Source: Meghimatium bilineatum
Taxonomy: Eukaryota > Mollusca > Gastropoda > Stylommatophora > Philomycidae
NCBI GenBank assembly: GCA_034231615.1
Contig: CM067306.1
Location: 47,374,094-47,438,093, forward strand
Direction: 5' to 3'
Length of the DNA stretch: 64,000 nucleotides
Below are positions 42,242 to 53,810 of the stretch, piece after piece (the stretch's first letter is position 1; the number at the start of each line of letters is the position of its first letter). The translations under genes and the position numbers were made by a program. The notes beneath the pieces were generated by a model that saw nothing but the letters and a program-made list of their open reading frames with translations, was not told the origin of the DNA and made no database searches.

Positions 42242-42424
42242 AGTAGTATTGGCAGTATTAGGAGTAGTAGTAGTGGCAGTAGTAACTAAGGTGGCAACTA
42301 ACTAACCATTGTAGTAGTAGAAGCAGTAGTGCTAGTATCATTAGTAGAAGCAGCAGCAGCAATAGTACTCGTGGTGGTAGTACCATCTACCCTTCTCATT
42401 CATGCCGTTCATTAAAGAAAACAT

Positions 42425-43385
42425 CGAAGATAGCACAGCCAGTAATAAGCATTGTTGTCGTTATAGAAAACATCGAACATAGCACAGCCAGTAATAAGCA
42501 TTGTTGTCGTTATAGAAAACATCGAACATAGCACAGCCAGTAATAAGCATTGTTGCTGTTAGAGAAAACATAACACAGCCAGTTATAAGCATTGTTGTCG
42601 TTAGAGAAAACATAACACAGCCAGTAATAAGCATTATTGTCGTTAGAGAAAAAATAACACAGCCAGTAATAAGCATTGTTGCCGTTAGAGAAAACATAAC
42701 ACAGCCAGTTATAAGCATTGTTGTCGTTAGAGAAAACATAACACAGCCAGTTATAGGCCTAAGCATTGTTGTCGTTAGAGAAAACATAACACAGCCAGTT
42801 ATAAGTATTGTTGTCGTTAGAGAAAACATAACACAGCCAGTTATAAGTATTGTTGTCGTTAGAGAAAACATAACACAGCCAGTTATAAGCATTGTTGTCG
42901 TTAGAGAAAACATAACACAGCCAGTTATAAGTATTGTTGTCGTTAGAGAAAACATAACACAGCCAGTAATAAGCATTATTGTCGTTAGAGAAAACATAAC
43001 ACAGCCAGTAATAAGCATTCACGCCGTTCATTAAAGAAAACATCGAACATAGCACAGCCAGTAATAAGCATTCACGCCGTTCATTAAAGAAAACATCGAA
43101 CATAGCACAGCCAGTAATAAGCATTGTTGTCGTTATAGAAAACATCGAACATAGCACAGCCAGTAATAAGCATTGTTGTCGTTATAGAAAACATCGAACA
43201 TAGCACAGCCAGTAATAAGCATTGTTGTCGTTATAGAAAACATCGAACATAACACAGCCAGTAGTAAGCATTCATGCCGTTCATTAAAGAAAACATCGAA
43301 CATAACACAGCTGTTTTGAATTTTATGAATGCTTATGAATTTATAAGCATTGTTTCCGTTAGAGAAAACATCGAGAATAACACTG
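42425..43385 (-). repeat. Minisatellite with 42-, 49- and ~53-bp unit types
   Basis: About 21 units built on ACAGCCAGTWATAAGCATTG. The middle of the array uses a 42-bp unit (GTCGTTAGAGAAAACATA). The flanks use a 49-bp unit with a 7-bp CGAACAT insertion, and some units end with CACGCCGTTCATTAAAG. As 42 is a multiple of three, long spurious ORFs appear; they are not genes. Confidence 0.9.
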
Positions 43386-44800
43386 AATTTCATTTCAGAA
43401 AAGGATAACACAAAGTAAATTCATGTTTGGATGATACGTTTATCTATATTTTTTCTCTCTGTGCTGTCGTCACACAAGACAAGTTCGATAACTATTCTTT
43501 GGTAGATGACTACTTTCTGTTAAACTTATTTTAAGCTGTTGTCTGTCTTTTAATGTTGTCTTAGTTATATGTTTACAGTATGCGATTCAGATAATCAGAA
43601 AAGTTAAAAAGATCTGGAAAAAAGGGAAATACAGGTAATGATGATGATTATTATAGTGATGGTGATGATAATGATGGTGGTGGTTGTGATCATGAAATAA
43701 GTAGAAGCATAACAAATCTTATTTTGCGGAACTGCCCACTGTACCACAACACAGGAAGACAATTCTGGCAACTGTAACATCTCTGTTGGACAAACACTAC
43801 GACCATGTACAGTCTAATCAAGAAATCTATATAAGCCTCTCACTCTGACAGGAGAAGCAGGAAGAAGACAAAAGAATCTACTTTGAAGGATACAAGTGAC
43901 TTTCGTCCACATCAGGGTCCTCAAAGACGACTGGACGCCTCTACGCGGTTCTCCAAGAAGTACGATCATTAATCAATTCTTCCAAAGAATGGTAATTGAT
44001 TATAAAGTCATTCAGTGATGTTATTCATATGACTTTATATATTTGCTTCAATAATATTGCGAGTAATAATATTGCTAATAATAATAATCATAATCATAAT
44101 AATCGTAATCATAATCATCATAATCATAATCATAATAATAATCATAGTAATAAGAATGGCGATGGTAATTTGCGTCTTTACAGACGAACAGGAAACCGGT
44201 CATTGTAAATTGCCAAGACACATAGTCGCTACTTTAAACAGGGCTACTTTCTCGGGAGGATTTTATGGAGAAAGTGTCTTGCTTATTTGCATTAACCCCC
44301 CTCTATGCTTTGTTGAATAGTTCCAAGTGAAAGGCAACGTCAACTAGTACCCTTAGAAACAAGCAGAACTGCTAGAACATGGTTTCATACACCATTGATT
44401 GTCTTAGGATCTCCCCTCCTGTTTTTCTGTAAGGGTTTACTCTCTTTCACGACTCGTTTTCTAAAATTATTTTTAAGGGATCAGTCGTGGGTAAAAGGAG
44501 AAGATGGTAACAGAGAAAATCCTGGATTCATAAAATCAAAGGATGGTCTGGGCATGATTTACCCTCAGAATGACGAGGATGGAAGTATTTGGACAGATAT
44601 TTGAACTGATTTTTCCAATGCAACACCCCGAAAACCCTGACGGGTTATGGGTCTTATTATGATTATATTACTCTCTTAGTTTAAGGCACTCCTTTGTTAA
44701 TCCCGGTAGGTAGCACGTGATATAATAATATATAATAATAATAAGGTACAGTACAAGTAGAAGCCACCACATAGTCGAGCTATTTCCCTTGTCTATGTTT
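43386..44800. other. No gene; simple repeats
   Basis: Contains GAT/GGT-rich sequence at 43635-43700 and an (AAT)n/(CAT)n microsatellite at 44055-44160. A 69-codon ORF at 44395 is unrecognised. Confidence 0.5.
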
Positions 44801-44809
44801 GTAAATTTC

Positions 44810-45450
44810 ATGTTCATCGTCCCTGTTCACTTCCTGCGATCAATACTGTGTCATCATCATATCTTAAGTTATTTATATTGTATCCTCCCACTTTTATTCC
44901 TAGCATATCTTCTATATTTCGCATAATGTATTCTGTATACAGGGAGATTTTCCGGTGACATTACACAACCTTGCCTGACACCAATTTCTATCTTTTGAAT
45001 CTACCTATAGTGTTGTTAACTCTCAGATGTTTTGTTTGCTTCCAATACATATTACTTACTATTCGAAGATCTTTCCCATCAATGTTAAGATTTTCTAGCA
45101 GTCTTATAATCTCTGAATGCTTCACCTTGTCAAATGATTTGCTGTAATCTATGAAGCACAGATAAAGGGCTTGTTGTACTTTTATGGCCCTCTCCATTAA
45201 TGTCCTTTCTAAATATATGACATTTCTTGTGCATTTTCCTTCTACGAACCCGCATTGTTCGTCTGCTATCTCTGGTTTTATTTTTCCTCTTATACGCCTC
45301 ATTATTATGTGCAGTAGAACCTTGGACGTCTGTCTCATAGGGCTGATTGTTCTGTGGTCTTCACAATCTACTGCACCAGGTTTCTTTGGTAGGGCTATGA
45401 AAATTGATTGCAGCGAATCCGATGGAATATAGCCAATGTTGTAGGTGTCA
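44810..45450 (-). pseudogene. LINE family A, RT domain
   Basis: Minus strand 45338-44988 is open: ADEQCGFVEGKCTRNVIY, LCFIDYSKSFDKVKHSEI, NLNIDGKDLRIVSNMYWKQ. Then in another frame come IGVRQGCVMSP and LRYDDDTVLIAGSEQ (YDDD replaces YADD). It stops before the thumb. A 3' piece of the same family occurs at 41920. Confidence 0.8.
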
Positions 45451-45484
45451 TTTACATTTTGGTGATAACTTCAACTACTTGTAA

Positions 45485-45505
45485 TGTACCAATAATAATA
45501 CAATG

Positions 45506-45547
<42 letters not shown>

Positions 45548-45550
45548 TAA
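45485..45550 (+). repeat. (AAT)n microsatellite
   Basis: About 20 AAT/ATA triplets. Confidence 0.9.
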
Positions 45551-45859
45551 CAATAATCTGAATGATGGACCAACGTCATATCACGTGGTTTTCCCATAAG
45601 TTATCAGTTGCCTAGTCAGTGGTTGACCAGAATCTGGACTTATAATCGTTTATAAGCTTTACTCATGGGATCTCGAGTTTAAGTCAAGTTTATTCTAGAA
45701 TGAATCAGCCACTATAAAGATACAATGACCTTTGATTTACGTGTGTGTCGTTTGTGTTCAAGACTTGCCCTCAAGAGTTTTAAATGTTTCTGCACCTATA
45801 CGTAATGTCGACTTCCACGCAGTTCCGTCTTGGGCCACATTGTGGACAATAATAAAGTA

Positions 45860-46235
45860 CTTCTTTGGGGCTTCGCATACATCTCTATATCTCAGTAGTG
45901 GTCTATCTCTAACTTCTCACACATCTATATATCTCAGTAGTGGTCTACCTCTAACTTCTCACACATCTATATATCTCAGTAGTGGTCTACCTCTAACTTC
46001 TCACACATCTCTATATTTCAGTAGTGGTCTACCTCTAACTTCTCACACATCTCTATATTTCAGTAGTGGTCTACCTCTAACTTCTCACACATCTCTATAT
46101 TTCAGTAGTGGTCTACCTCTAACTTCTCACACATCTCTATATTTCAGTAGTGGTCTACCTCTAACTTCTCACACATCTATATATCTCAGTAGTTTCTACC
46201 TCTAACTTCTTATAGATCTCAGTACTGGTCTATCT
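45860..46235 (+). repeat. Minisatellite, 42-bp unit
   Basis: Eight to nine very similar copies of ACTTCTCACACATCTCTATA followed by TTTCAGTAGTGGTCTACC. Middle units are near-identical, edge units diverge (TATATCTCAG variant). The 157-codon ORF through it is an artefact of the 14-codon period. Confidence 0.9.
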
Positions 46236-46254
46236 CTAACTCTTTTTCCTACTG

Positions 46255-46410
46255 AAAAATCACCCAGCAACATTAGGTATGTTGATTATCAACCAGTTGG
46301 CAAAAGAAAAAGAAGAATACCAAGACTCTTAGTAGATCAACCAGCAAAGAGTGTATGATATTGGGTCATGCAAGAATTATGACATCAAGCACAACATGCA
46401 AGAATTATCC
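46255..46410 (+). pseudogene. Possible LINE C-terminal fragment
   Basis: Reads RYVDYQPVGKRKRRIPRLLVDQ, which recalls the GxRxxGRPxxRW segment of RTE-like LINE tails, but no other support exists. Confidence 0.3.
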
Positions 46411-46819
46411 ACAGTAACTTCACAATAGAATTGAAGAGTTCTGGTTTCTGCCATATGCTTCGTATTCAACGCTGAAGAAACATAGATAAAAGAATCTGTT
46501 AATCAACTTTTGTCATTTGTGAGATGTTCCTCACGCATGACTAAAAGATGCATGTCAGTGGTCATTGCATCTTTGTCATTGCCTTTTTGTTAAACTTAGA
46601 ACATGGACATGTTAGTTTGTGGCAGACTCCTATATGGTAGGTAAGGCAAGGCCGTCATAGCAGATGGGTCAGATGTGTTCTTGGGTTCCGGAGATTATGT
46701 TTGTTTGAACGTCATTTAGTATTTTGCATTACCATACATACTTTTAGAAATACCATAGTAATTTTCCTTTCGTTGTTATCTCCCTTAGATTTCTACCCTT
46801 CTCTAGTCTGATGTACCAA

Positions 46820-47710
46820 CTTTGGGCTTACCATTAACACAGAGAAAACAGAAGTCATGTTACAACCAGCACTTGGCAAAAGCTACCTCGAGCCCTGCAT
46901 AAAGGTAAATGGTGTAGCACTGAAAGTTGTGAATAGATTCACTTATCTAGACAGTACATTATCACAAAATGCCAACGTTGATGATGAAGTGTATATAAGG
47001 ATCGCCAAAGCAAGCAGTACTTTCGGCAGATTGTACGCAAATAATTGGCTTAGAAATGGCATTAACCTACAGACTAAGCTGAAAGTTTACAGAGCAGTGG
47101 TACTTCCAGTGCTGTTATACGCTCAGAAAAGTTATGAACATCAGATGGCAAGACAAGATTCCAGATACCACTGTCCTTGATAGAGCTGGTATCCCCAGCA
47201 TTGACACGATCCTGATGCAGACACAGATTTGTTGGGCAGGTCATTTGGTGCGTATGCCAGACCATCGTCTGCCAAAGATACTTCTCTATGGTGAGCTGGA
47301 GAAGGGCACACGATCTCAAGGTGGCCAAAAGAAGCGCTACAAAGACACGTTAAAGAACTCACTAAAAGCCTTTGAAATAGACCACGATATATGGGAAGAA
47401 CTTGCACAAAATAGATCTACATGGCGTTCTAACATCAATGATCGCATCATCTTGTGAAAAGAGGGAAAATGCAGCAGCTCAATAGCGGAGAGCAGCTAGA
47501 AAGTCACGGATAGACCAAGATCCGTCTACTGTCGTCATTCCATGTCCGAACTGTCCAAGGACATTTACAGCTCGAATAGGGCTCATTAGCCATCTACCAA
47601 CTCAAGGACATCAATATCATCAATATCAAGGACATAACTAAAATTTAATTTTCAAAACTGGATGTAACAAATGGTCATCATCACTTTTGATGGACGATCA
47701 ACAGTCGACT
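46820..47710 (+). pseudogene. LINE family F, thumb to 3' end, internally deleted
   Basis: GLTINTEKTEVM-like residues, then KVVNRFTYLDSTLSQNANVD, run to VVLPVLLYA. After a deletion of perhaps 60-70 bp and a frame change comes MNIRWQDKIPDTTVLDRAGI, HLVRMPDHRLPKILLYGELE, GGQKKRYKDTLKNSLKAF and, in another frame, CPNCPRTFTARIGLISH, the terminal zinc-finger-like motif. The 3' end near 47690 has the same GGTCATCATCAC signature as the copy at 50.6 kb. This is the best family F C-terminus here. Confidence 0.8.
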
Positions 47711-47719
47711 GCAAATAAT

Positions 47720-48640
47720 AAATAATGTACCTTTGGGTCTTTGTTACCTCTAATATTTTATGGTAGTGTGTCCTGATATAACCTAACTGGACTTTGTTGT
47801 CCGCTGGTTGAAAGAGGCACACCTGAAGAGAGGCAAACTCATTAACTACCTACCTACCTACCATTGTCCCCCCAGAAAGGTCTTACCTCCTCTCACAGAC
47901 GTATCGATTGTTATCTGAACAACGTGTATCTTCCCAATAACCATTTTCTTGTTCTATTGTCATACAATCGAAGGCTGAAAATATTAAAAATAGGAAAAGA
48001 ATATTCAGATGTAATTAATACACTGATCAATAAATTAATACGCTCATCTTCTTCTTCTGCATGCAGGATTATTTTGGTCATGCTAGACCTTCAGACCAGT
48101 CGTCTAGAACAGTTGTTAGAAACCTTTTTCAGTACGTGCTGAGCTATTGCTAACTATAAGAGAAGGAGATGCAAACGAGTGTACACATCCACCCAATCGG
48201 AGAACTTTTACCTGTTTTTTTATCTATCAACAGAAACACCCTTCATTTGCCTTATTTTGTGTCACTTCGAGAGGCTACTCACATATTGAGAAGAGCGAAG
48301 TAGCCTCTCGTAGTTACGTGTAGCAGGATTGTGCTGTGACGTGTTACTGCCGATGGGCCGATGTTTACACGATAGTTGTCTTGCCTCCTCTTCAGTTGAC
48401 GGTGACTGATCTCAAGCAGCCTGACTTACCTTGATTTATACCGACTGTAGTATCCCTGTGTGTCGCCAGTCGATGAAACGCACGGATAAGCAAAGATAAA
48501 TGGCGTTGCATGAGGCCGGCACGCAAGATTATTTTGAAGAAAGGATGTGCATGCACGAGGCTCATACATTTTCAGCTGTAGGTGACTCTTGAAATAATGA
48601 TTCAAGGACGGAACATAATGATTATTGACAACAGCCTCTA
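47720..48640. other. No gene; small hairpin inside
   Basis: At 48268-48312, CGAGAGGCTACT and AGTAGCCTCTCG form 12-bp arms around a ~17-bp loop. Otherwise nothing is recognised. Confidence 0.5.
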
Positions 48641-48644
48641 TTTC

Positions 48645-48942
48645 TAAATCTGTAAAGGTAAAGGTATGTTCCGTAGCAGCAACCTGCCGTCGGAGATAAC
48701 TCTTCATGTACTAAGCCGCAGCAACTATTAGGTGGGGTGGCAAGTTCCATTCCTTGCTGTCTTTACCTCCGCTAACTCATGCGTCAGGTACTCATTTACA
48801 GCTGAGTCGACTGGAGGAGTGGAGTTACGATAGAAATCACAACTCGAATTTTTTTAAATCCGGACGTGGTTTCGACCTGGCACGCTGTAACCAGGTGACA
48901 GTAAGCAAGCCCACTATGAACTAGGCTATCGCGCTCCGTAGC
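48645..48942 (-). mobile_element. tRNA-derived SINE, type 3
   Basis: On the minus strand a tRNA-like head from about 48940 has TAGCCTAGTTCATAGTGG (A-box-like) and, 45 bp on, CCAGGTCGAAACC (B-box-like). A body with GGTACCTGACGCATGAG and CCACCTAATAGTTGCTGCGG follows, ending at TTTACCTTTAC. It differs from types 1 and 2. No target duplication was found. Confidence 0.7.
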
Positions 48943-48992
48943 ATGGTCTTATACGCATATATCGATGTACAATAAAATATCGACTGTACTTC

Positions 48993-50126
48993 TTATATGT
49001 ATATATTGATCTTCTTCTTCTTTCCTTCCTCTTTTACCCTTTACGGGTGTCGAGGGAGATACAATGTTCTTGTTCTCGTTTTTCTGGCAGCTTTAGATAA
49101 TGTTATTTGGTGTTCGTGTAATGTCTCTTTAATGTTGTCAATCCAGCGTACTCTAGGTCTACCCCTGGCTCTTCTTTCTGCTTCTCCTCTCTTCATATAT
49201 GCTTTATAAACTAATGAATCACACGGTATTCTTTCCAGATGACCAAACCATTGTATCTGTTGGTTTTGTATGTATTGTAGAATTGATATGACACCCACTC
49301 TTTCTCTTATGACATCGTTTCTAATTCTGTGTCTTCTGGTCACTCCTGTGGCTTTTCTCAGACATCACATCTCTGTTGTAACCAGTTGTCTCTTATGTTT
49401 TGTTGTTAAGGACCATGTTAGACATTGGTAGCACAGGTTTCGAATGAAGATACTTTGGATAAGATGTTTTTTTGTTGTCATTGGTAGCACAGGTTTGGAA
49501 TGAAGATACTTTGGATAAGATGTTTTTTTGTTGACATTGGTAGCATTTTGTGTTGAAATAAATGAGATAATTGAGTATTTGATTCGCTTTGCTACAACGA
49601 ATTTCTATTTCGGTGTCCATCTTTCCATCTGAAGAGAATGTTAGGCCTAATTATTTGAAGGTGTTGGTTTGTTTAATGACTTTATTTTCCACTAATATAT
49701 TTAGATTGTGTGTATCCCTTCCTATTGCCATGGTTTCTGTTTTATCTATGCTTATCTTCATGTTGTTGTTCTTGCACTCGATGTCCATGGATGTTAGATG
49801 ACGTTGAAGCTCAATTTCTTCATTTGCTATTATAGCCTGATCGTCGGAAAAGAGTAGCTCTTAGTTATTTTCATTTTGCATCTTGGCTTTTGTCGTAATG
49901 CTATCGATATATGTGATGAACAAGAGTGGTGATAAAACGCATCCTTAACTAACTCCCGATGTGACTTTAAATTGTTTTGATGTTCCTTTATTCGTTCTAA
50001 TTACACTCTCACAGTTCACATATAAGCTTTGACATACTTTAATAAGGTGGTTGTTAACTCCATAGTTAGTCAGTGTGTGCCATAGAACGCTTCTATCTAC
50101 TCTATCGAAGGCTTTCTCCTGGTATT
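48993..50126 (-). pseudogene. LINE family C, 5'-truncated, with long flanking direct repeats
   Basis: Minus strand: the RT start near 50120 (EKAFDRVDRSVLWHTLTNYG), then broken RT thumb regions. The open C-terminus follows at 49343-49041 (RNDVIRERVGVISILQYIQ, QIQWFGHLERIPC, ARGRPRVRWIDNIKETL) and a GAA-rich tail. Both sides carry a ~34-bp direct repeat (48959-48992 and 50128-50161) with two mismatches, containing AATATCGACTGTACTTC-type sequence. This is unusually long for a target duplication. Confidence 0.8.
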
Positions 50127-50164
50127 TATATCGACGTACAATAATATATCGACTGTACTTCAAT

Positions 50165-50560
50165 GATGTCATGTTTTTTACCGGTGAGTATGAGATGTCT
50201 ATAAAGAATTGATGCCTTTGAGATATGATTATATAGAAGAATAGGGAGAAATTCATGGAAAGAGAAGAAAACAAATAAAGAGGTGCTAAAGACACTTAAT
50301 ATGAAGAAAGAACTACTAAGAGAAATAAAGATCAGGCAAATAAATACTTTGGACACATTAAAAGACATGACACCTTATTGAAGACCTTACTTGAGGGTAA
50401 ATTCGAGGGGAGGCTAACAAGATGTAGGCAGAGATACGAAATGGCAGAGTAACTTCACGAGATGGGCAGATTACAGTCTTGCAGAGTATACCAAAAAGAC
50501 AGGCAGAGAATGTTGGATGTCTGCTCTAGCCAACCTTCATTGCGGCACTTAATAATGATG
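50165..50560 (+). mobile_element. LINE family B, 3' end
   Basis: Plus strand: LIDAFEI-like start, then EVLKTLNMKKELLREIKI and HDTLLKTLLEGK. Frames break after that. Ends at the GATGATGATGAT tail near 50555. A few bases after it begins a minus-strand family F fragment. Confidence 0.8.
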
Positions 50561-50574
50561 ATGATAAAGTTACT

Positions 50575-50945
50575 GTTCATTAATTTTGTTCGTTCGTCCA
50601 TCACAAGTGATGATGACCATTTGTTACATCCACTTTTGAAAATTCACTTAGAGTTATAAATTCACTAAGGCTATAATGTCCTTGATTATGAGTTCGTAGA
50701 TGGTTAATGAGCCCCATTCGAGCTGTAAATGTTCTTGGACAGTTCGGATATGGAATGACGACTGTAGATGGATCTTGGTCTATCCATGACTTTCTAGCTG
50801 CTCTCCGCTGTTGAGCTGCTGCATTTCTCCTCTTTTCACAAGATGATGCGCTCTTATTAATTTTAGAATGCCATGTAGATCTATTTTGTGCAAGTTCTTC
50901 CCATGTATCGTGGTCTATTTCAAAGGCTTGTTCACTTTTTACTTT
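50575..50945 (-). mobile_element. LINE family F, short 3' end
   Basis: Reverse strand: EQAFEIDHDTWEELAQNRSTW, then AAQQRRAARKSWIDQDPSTV and ARMGLINHL, followed by the GGTCATCATCACTTGTGATG 3' signature. It is very similar to 47300-47700 and 5'-truncated within the C-terminal domain. Confidence 0.8.
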
Positions 50946-50949
50946 GTTG

Positions 50950-52160
50950 TTGACACTACACTATATGAATTGTGTGTATTTAGTGCAGTCTGTTTGACGG
51001 CATTGACGCTACACAGTTTATGAAGAAGCTTGCTTTACTGTTCATGTCAATCCCGTATTTGGTCAAGTGGATGTAGCACAACCAAATCATTACTTGCTTA
51101 GGTAATGAAAGTTAACTCTGTAGCTAACATGAATCAGCTGGGTCATTCTGTATACTGGATTGAGACCGTGGCAGTAAAGACTTCTTCCCAGAGTTAATTA
51201 GGACTTCATTTGTTACCGTTATTTTTAATTATTGCCGTGATTTTTGCTCGTCACAAGTTATATATGCATACTAGGAGTAGCATGCCATAAATAGCCAAGG
51301 TCGACCAACGAAACTCACGGAAATAATCAAAATGGCCCTTCTAGGTCATGTTTACATTTTCTGTACACAGGTGTTAACGTCGACGCTGTAAATGTCGGCT
51401 TGACCATGTAAATACACAAATTTCCATTGAGGTCATATTGAGGTAATATTTTTCATTTCAATTGTTGAACTCACATGTAGACCTACTTCTTATGGTAAGG
51501 TACACCTCTTTCAACCGCGGACTCTAAACCAATTTTTTTAATATCAGAGCGTTTAGCGATAAGAATAGTGCAGGTCGCGGTTCTGATAATCCAGTCACCA
51601 TGACCTCCAAGTATATATTTCAACTTATTCGTTCCTTTTCTGGATTATTCCTGTGCTCCTTATTCCTCACATGACATCAGTGTCACAGATTAAGCCCCTT
51701 AATGAACCTTATTAATTTAGAGAACATGTCTTCTATAACTGCGAACGGTCACGATTACACACTTTACGCTTTTTCACGAAAAGGTTCGTCACATTTTTCA
51801 TCATAATGATGCAAATAAGAACGGGCGAACGCCTTTTAAAATTTTTTTTTTTAAATAGATAAAAACGCATTTCTGGCTACAAACCTGTCACCGGTACTGA
51901 TCTTGTTTGTTCTTATTATTTAACTAATGAGATAAAGTCTTAAAATGTACACTTCAATTCTTATACCTTATTTGTTTCATTATCAGAAACTCACCAGCAT
52001 GAATATTTCTTGGCTGTCCGTATCGTCAATTTCTGTAACCAGTCATATCCCCTGCAGTCCATTCCCATAGTCCCTCACTTCTGAGGTCATTACCACCAGT
52101 CCAGACCGCGTAGGCTTCAGGTAAAACAAATAATCACAATAATAATTATTACAGAACCAG
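50950..52160. other. No gene recognised
   Basis: AT-rich sequence with no ORF over 60 codons. It includes a 34-bp segment at 51660-51693 that recurs at 54271-54304 (see findings). Confidence 0.5.
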
Positions 52161-52164
52161 ATAA

Positions 52165-52330
52165 CATTAATCTACAAGTGTAAAGATATCATTAGATACG
52201 ATAGTTCACAAGTGTAAATATATCATTAGAGCCCTCAGTCCAAAATTATAAAGATGTCATTAGATTCATTAACTACAAGAGCAACGATATCATTAGAGAC
52301 ATTAAGTTACAAATTTAAAGATGCCATTAT
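52165..52330 (+). repeat. Short minisatellite, ~36-bp unit
   Basis: Four to five diverged copies of ACAAGTGTAAAGATATCATT followed by AGA. Confidence 0.75.
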
Positions 52331-52334
52331 TTTT

Positions 52335-52760
52335 CTTCTTTTCCTTTTATACCCCTTTATGCCTCGAAGCGTCAGAGGTAGAAGAGTTATATGAAGACGG
52401 CATTTTGTGTGTGCTTAATATATGTGTGTATTCGTTACCTCTTTTATTTCTATAATCCATCGTTTACATGATCTGCCCCTGGCTTTATATCCAACGTGTC
52501 TATAGCAATGCCTTCTGAGGAACTGATGGTAGTCTGGAAGAAAGTGAAAACCACATAATCTGTTGTCCTCTGATATAATCCAGGATTGGCATTGTGTTTG
52601 TTAGTCTTCTGATGTTTTCTTTTCAGATTTTATCTCTTATTGTTACTCCAAGAATTTTACAAGTCACTGCTGTTGTTACAAGTTTTCTTTTGTCTTTTGT
52701 TGTTAGTGTTCATGTTTGAAATTGGTAGCTAAGTCATTATCGTATGATATCTTGCAAATT
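52335..52760 (-). pseudogene. LINE family D, 3' end
   Basis: The 3' end begins at a CTTCTTTTCC tract (plus-strand view of a GAA-rich tail). Reversed, it gives scattered C-terminal residues (KARGRSCKRWIIEIKEV-like). It aligns with 61130-61545 through GCGTCAGAGGTAGAAGAGTT. Frames broken. Confidence 0.6.
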
Positions 52761-53204
52761 TAGTGTTCATTTTCACATGTTTTTTTTTAAAATAGGGGAC
52801 ATTTGCCCTAAGATATTTGTACACTAAGTGCATCTATGTTAGGTATCTTAGGTTTTTTCCCTATTAAATGATATGATGCTTTCAATTTAAGCGAATTATT
52901 TCACATGTTTAATTTGTTTGTCATCGATGAAAATAGCGTTGTTTCTTTCCGTTTTTGCGATTGACACTACCTTTTTTTTCTGCGTTTATCTTCATATTAT
53001 TTTTCTCACATACATGTACACAACTTATATACATACATACATGCACAAATGTAAATATAGATTACATACATATGTTATCGATCCGGACCAGTTGTTATAA
53101 TGGGGTTCCACAAATATCTTCATTACGCTTTTCATCTGTCCATTGCGTTCTTAACATTCTTCTATAAAACCACATCTCTGTTGCCTCCATATAATACTTT
53201 ACTA

Positions 53205-53810
53205 TTCTTCTGACTACAGCTTCATAGACTACAGCAAGGCCTTTGACAGAGTCCAACACGAAAAATTAATCAAATGTCTTCAAGAAATAGGCATAGATGG
53301 AAAAGACATCAGGCTGATTAGAAATATATATTGGGAACAAACTGCATCAATAAGGTGTGAAAACAGCTACTCTCCATACATAGAAATAAGAAGAGGGGTA
53401 AGACAAGGATGCATTTTATCACCAAGCCTATTTAATATCTACACAGATAATATCTTTAAAAATATAGAAGAAATACCAGGACTCAAGATCAATGGGAAAA
53501 TAATAAACAACAAATAAAGAGGTGCTAAAGACACTTAATATGAAGAAAGAACTACTAAGAGAAATAAAGATCAGGCAAATAAAATACTTTGGACACATTA
53601 AAAGACATGACACCCTATTGAAGACCTTACTTGAGGGTAAAGTCAAAGGGAAGCGAGCAAGAGGTAGGCAGAGATACAAGTGGGAGAGTAACATTACACG
53701 ATGGACAGGTTACAGTCTAGCAGAGTGCACCACCAAGACAAGAGACAGGAGATGTTGGAGATACGTTGCAGCCAACCTTCGTTGCGGAGACGGCACTTGA
53801 TGATGATGAT
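53205..53810 (+). mobile_element. LINE family B with internal deletion joining RT to the C-terminus
   Basis: First part: DYSKAFDRVQHEKLIKCLQE, IDGKDIRLIRNIYWEQT, GVRQGCILSPSLFNIYTDN, LKINGKIIN, an almost undamaged RT palm up to just before the YADD motif. At 53510-53520 it jumps to the C-terminal region EVLKTLNMKKELLREIKI, HDTLLKTLLEGKVKGKRARG, AECTTKTRDRRCWRYVAANL, then the GATGATGAT tail. The join lies at AACAACAAATAAAG and could be microhomology-mediated. The deletion removes the active site. Confidence 0.85.

Noticed and set aside
42425..43385. CRISPR-like array
   Set aside because: Units are adjacent with no unique spacers, unit variants grade into each other, and the setting is a eukaryotic genome.
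42461..43411. Minus ORFs of 92-185 codons repeating CYVFSNDNN
   Set aside because: The 42-bp minisatellite unit is divisible by three, so stop-free units give long frames. The frame also breaks at the 49-bp units.
45732..46205. 157-codon ORF with SGLPLTSHTS repeats
   Set aside because: Translation of a 42-bp minisatellite.
48268..48312. 12-bp-arm hairpin as a regulatory RNA or terminator
   Set aside because: Short arms and a long loop in eukaryotic intergenic DNA; nothing adjacent gives it a role.
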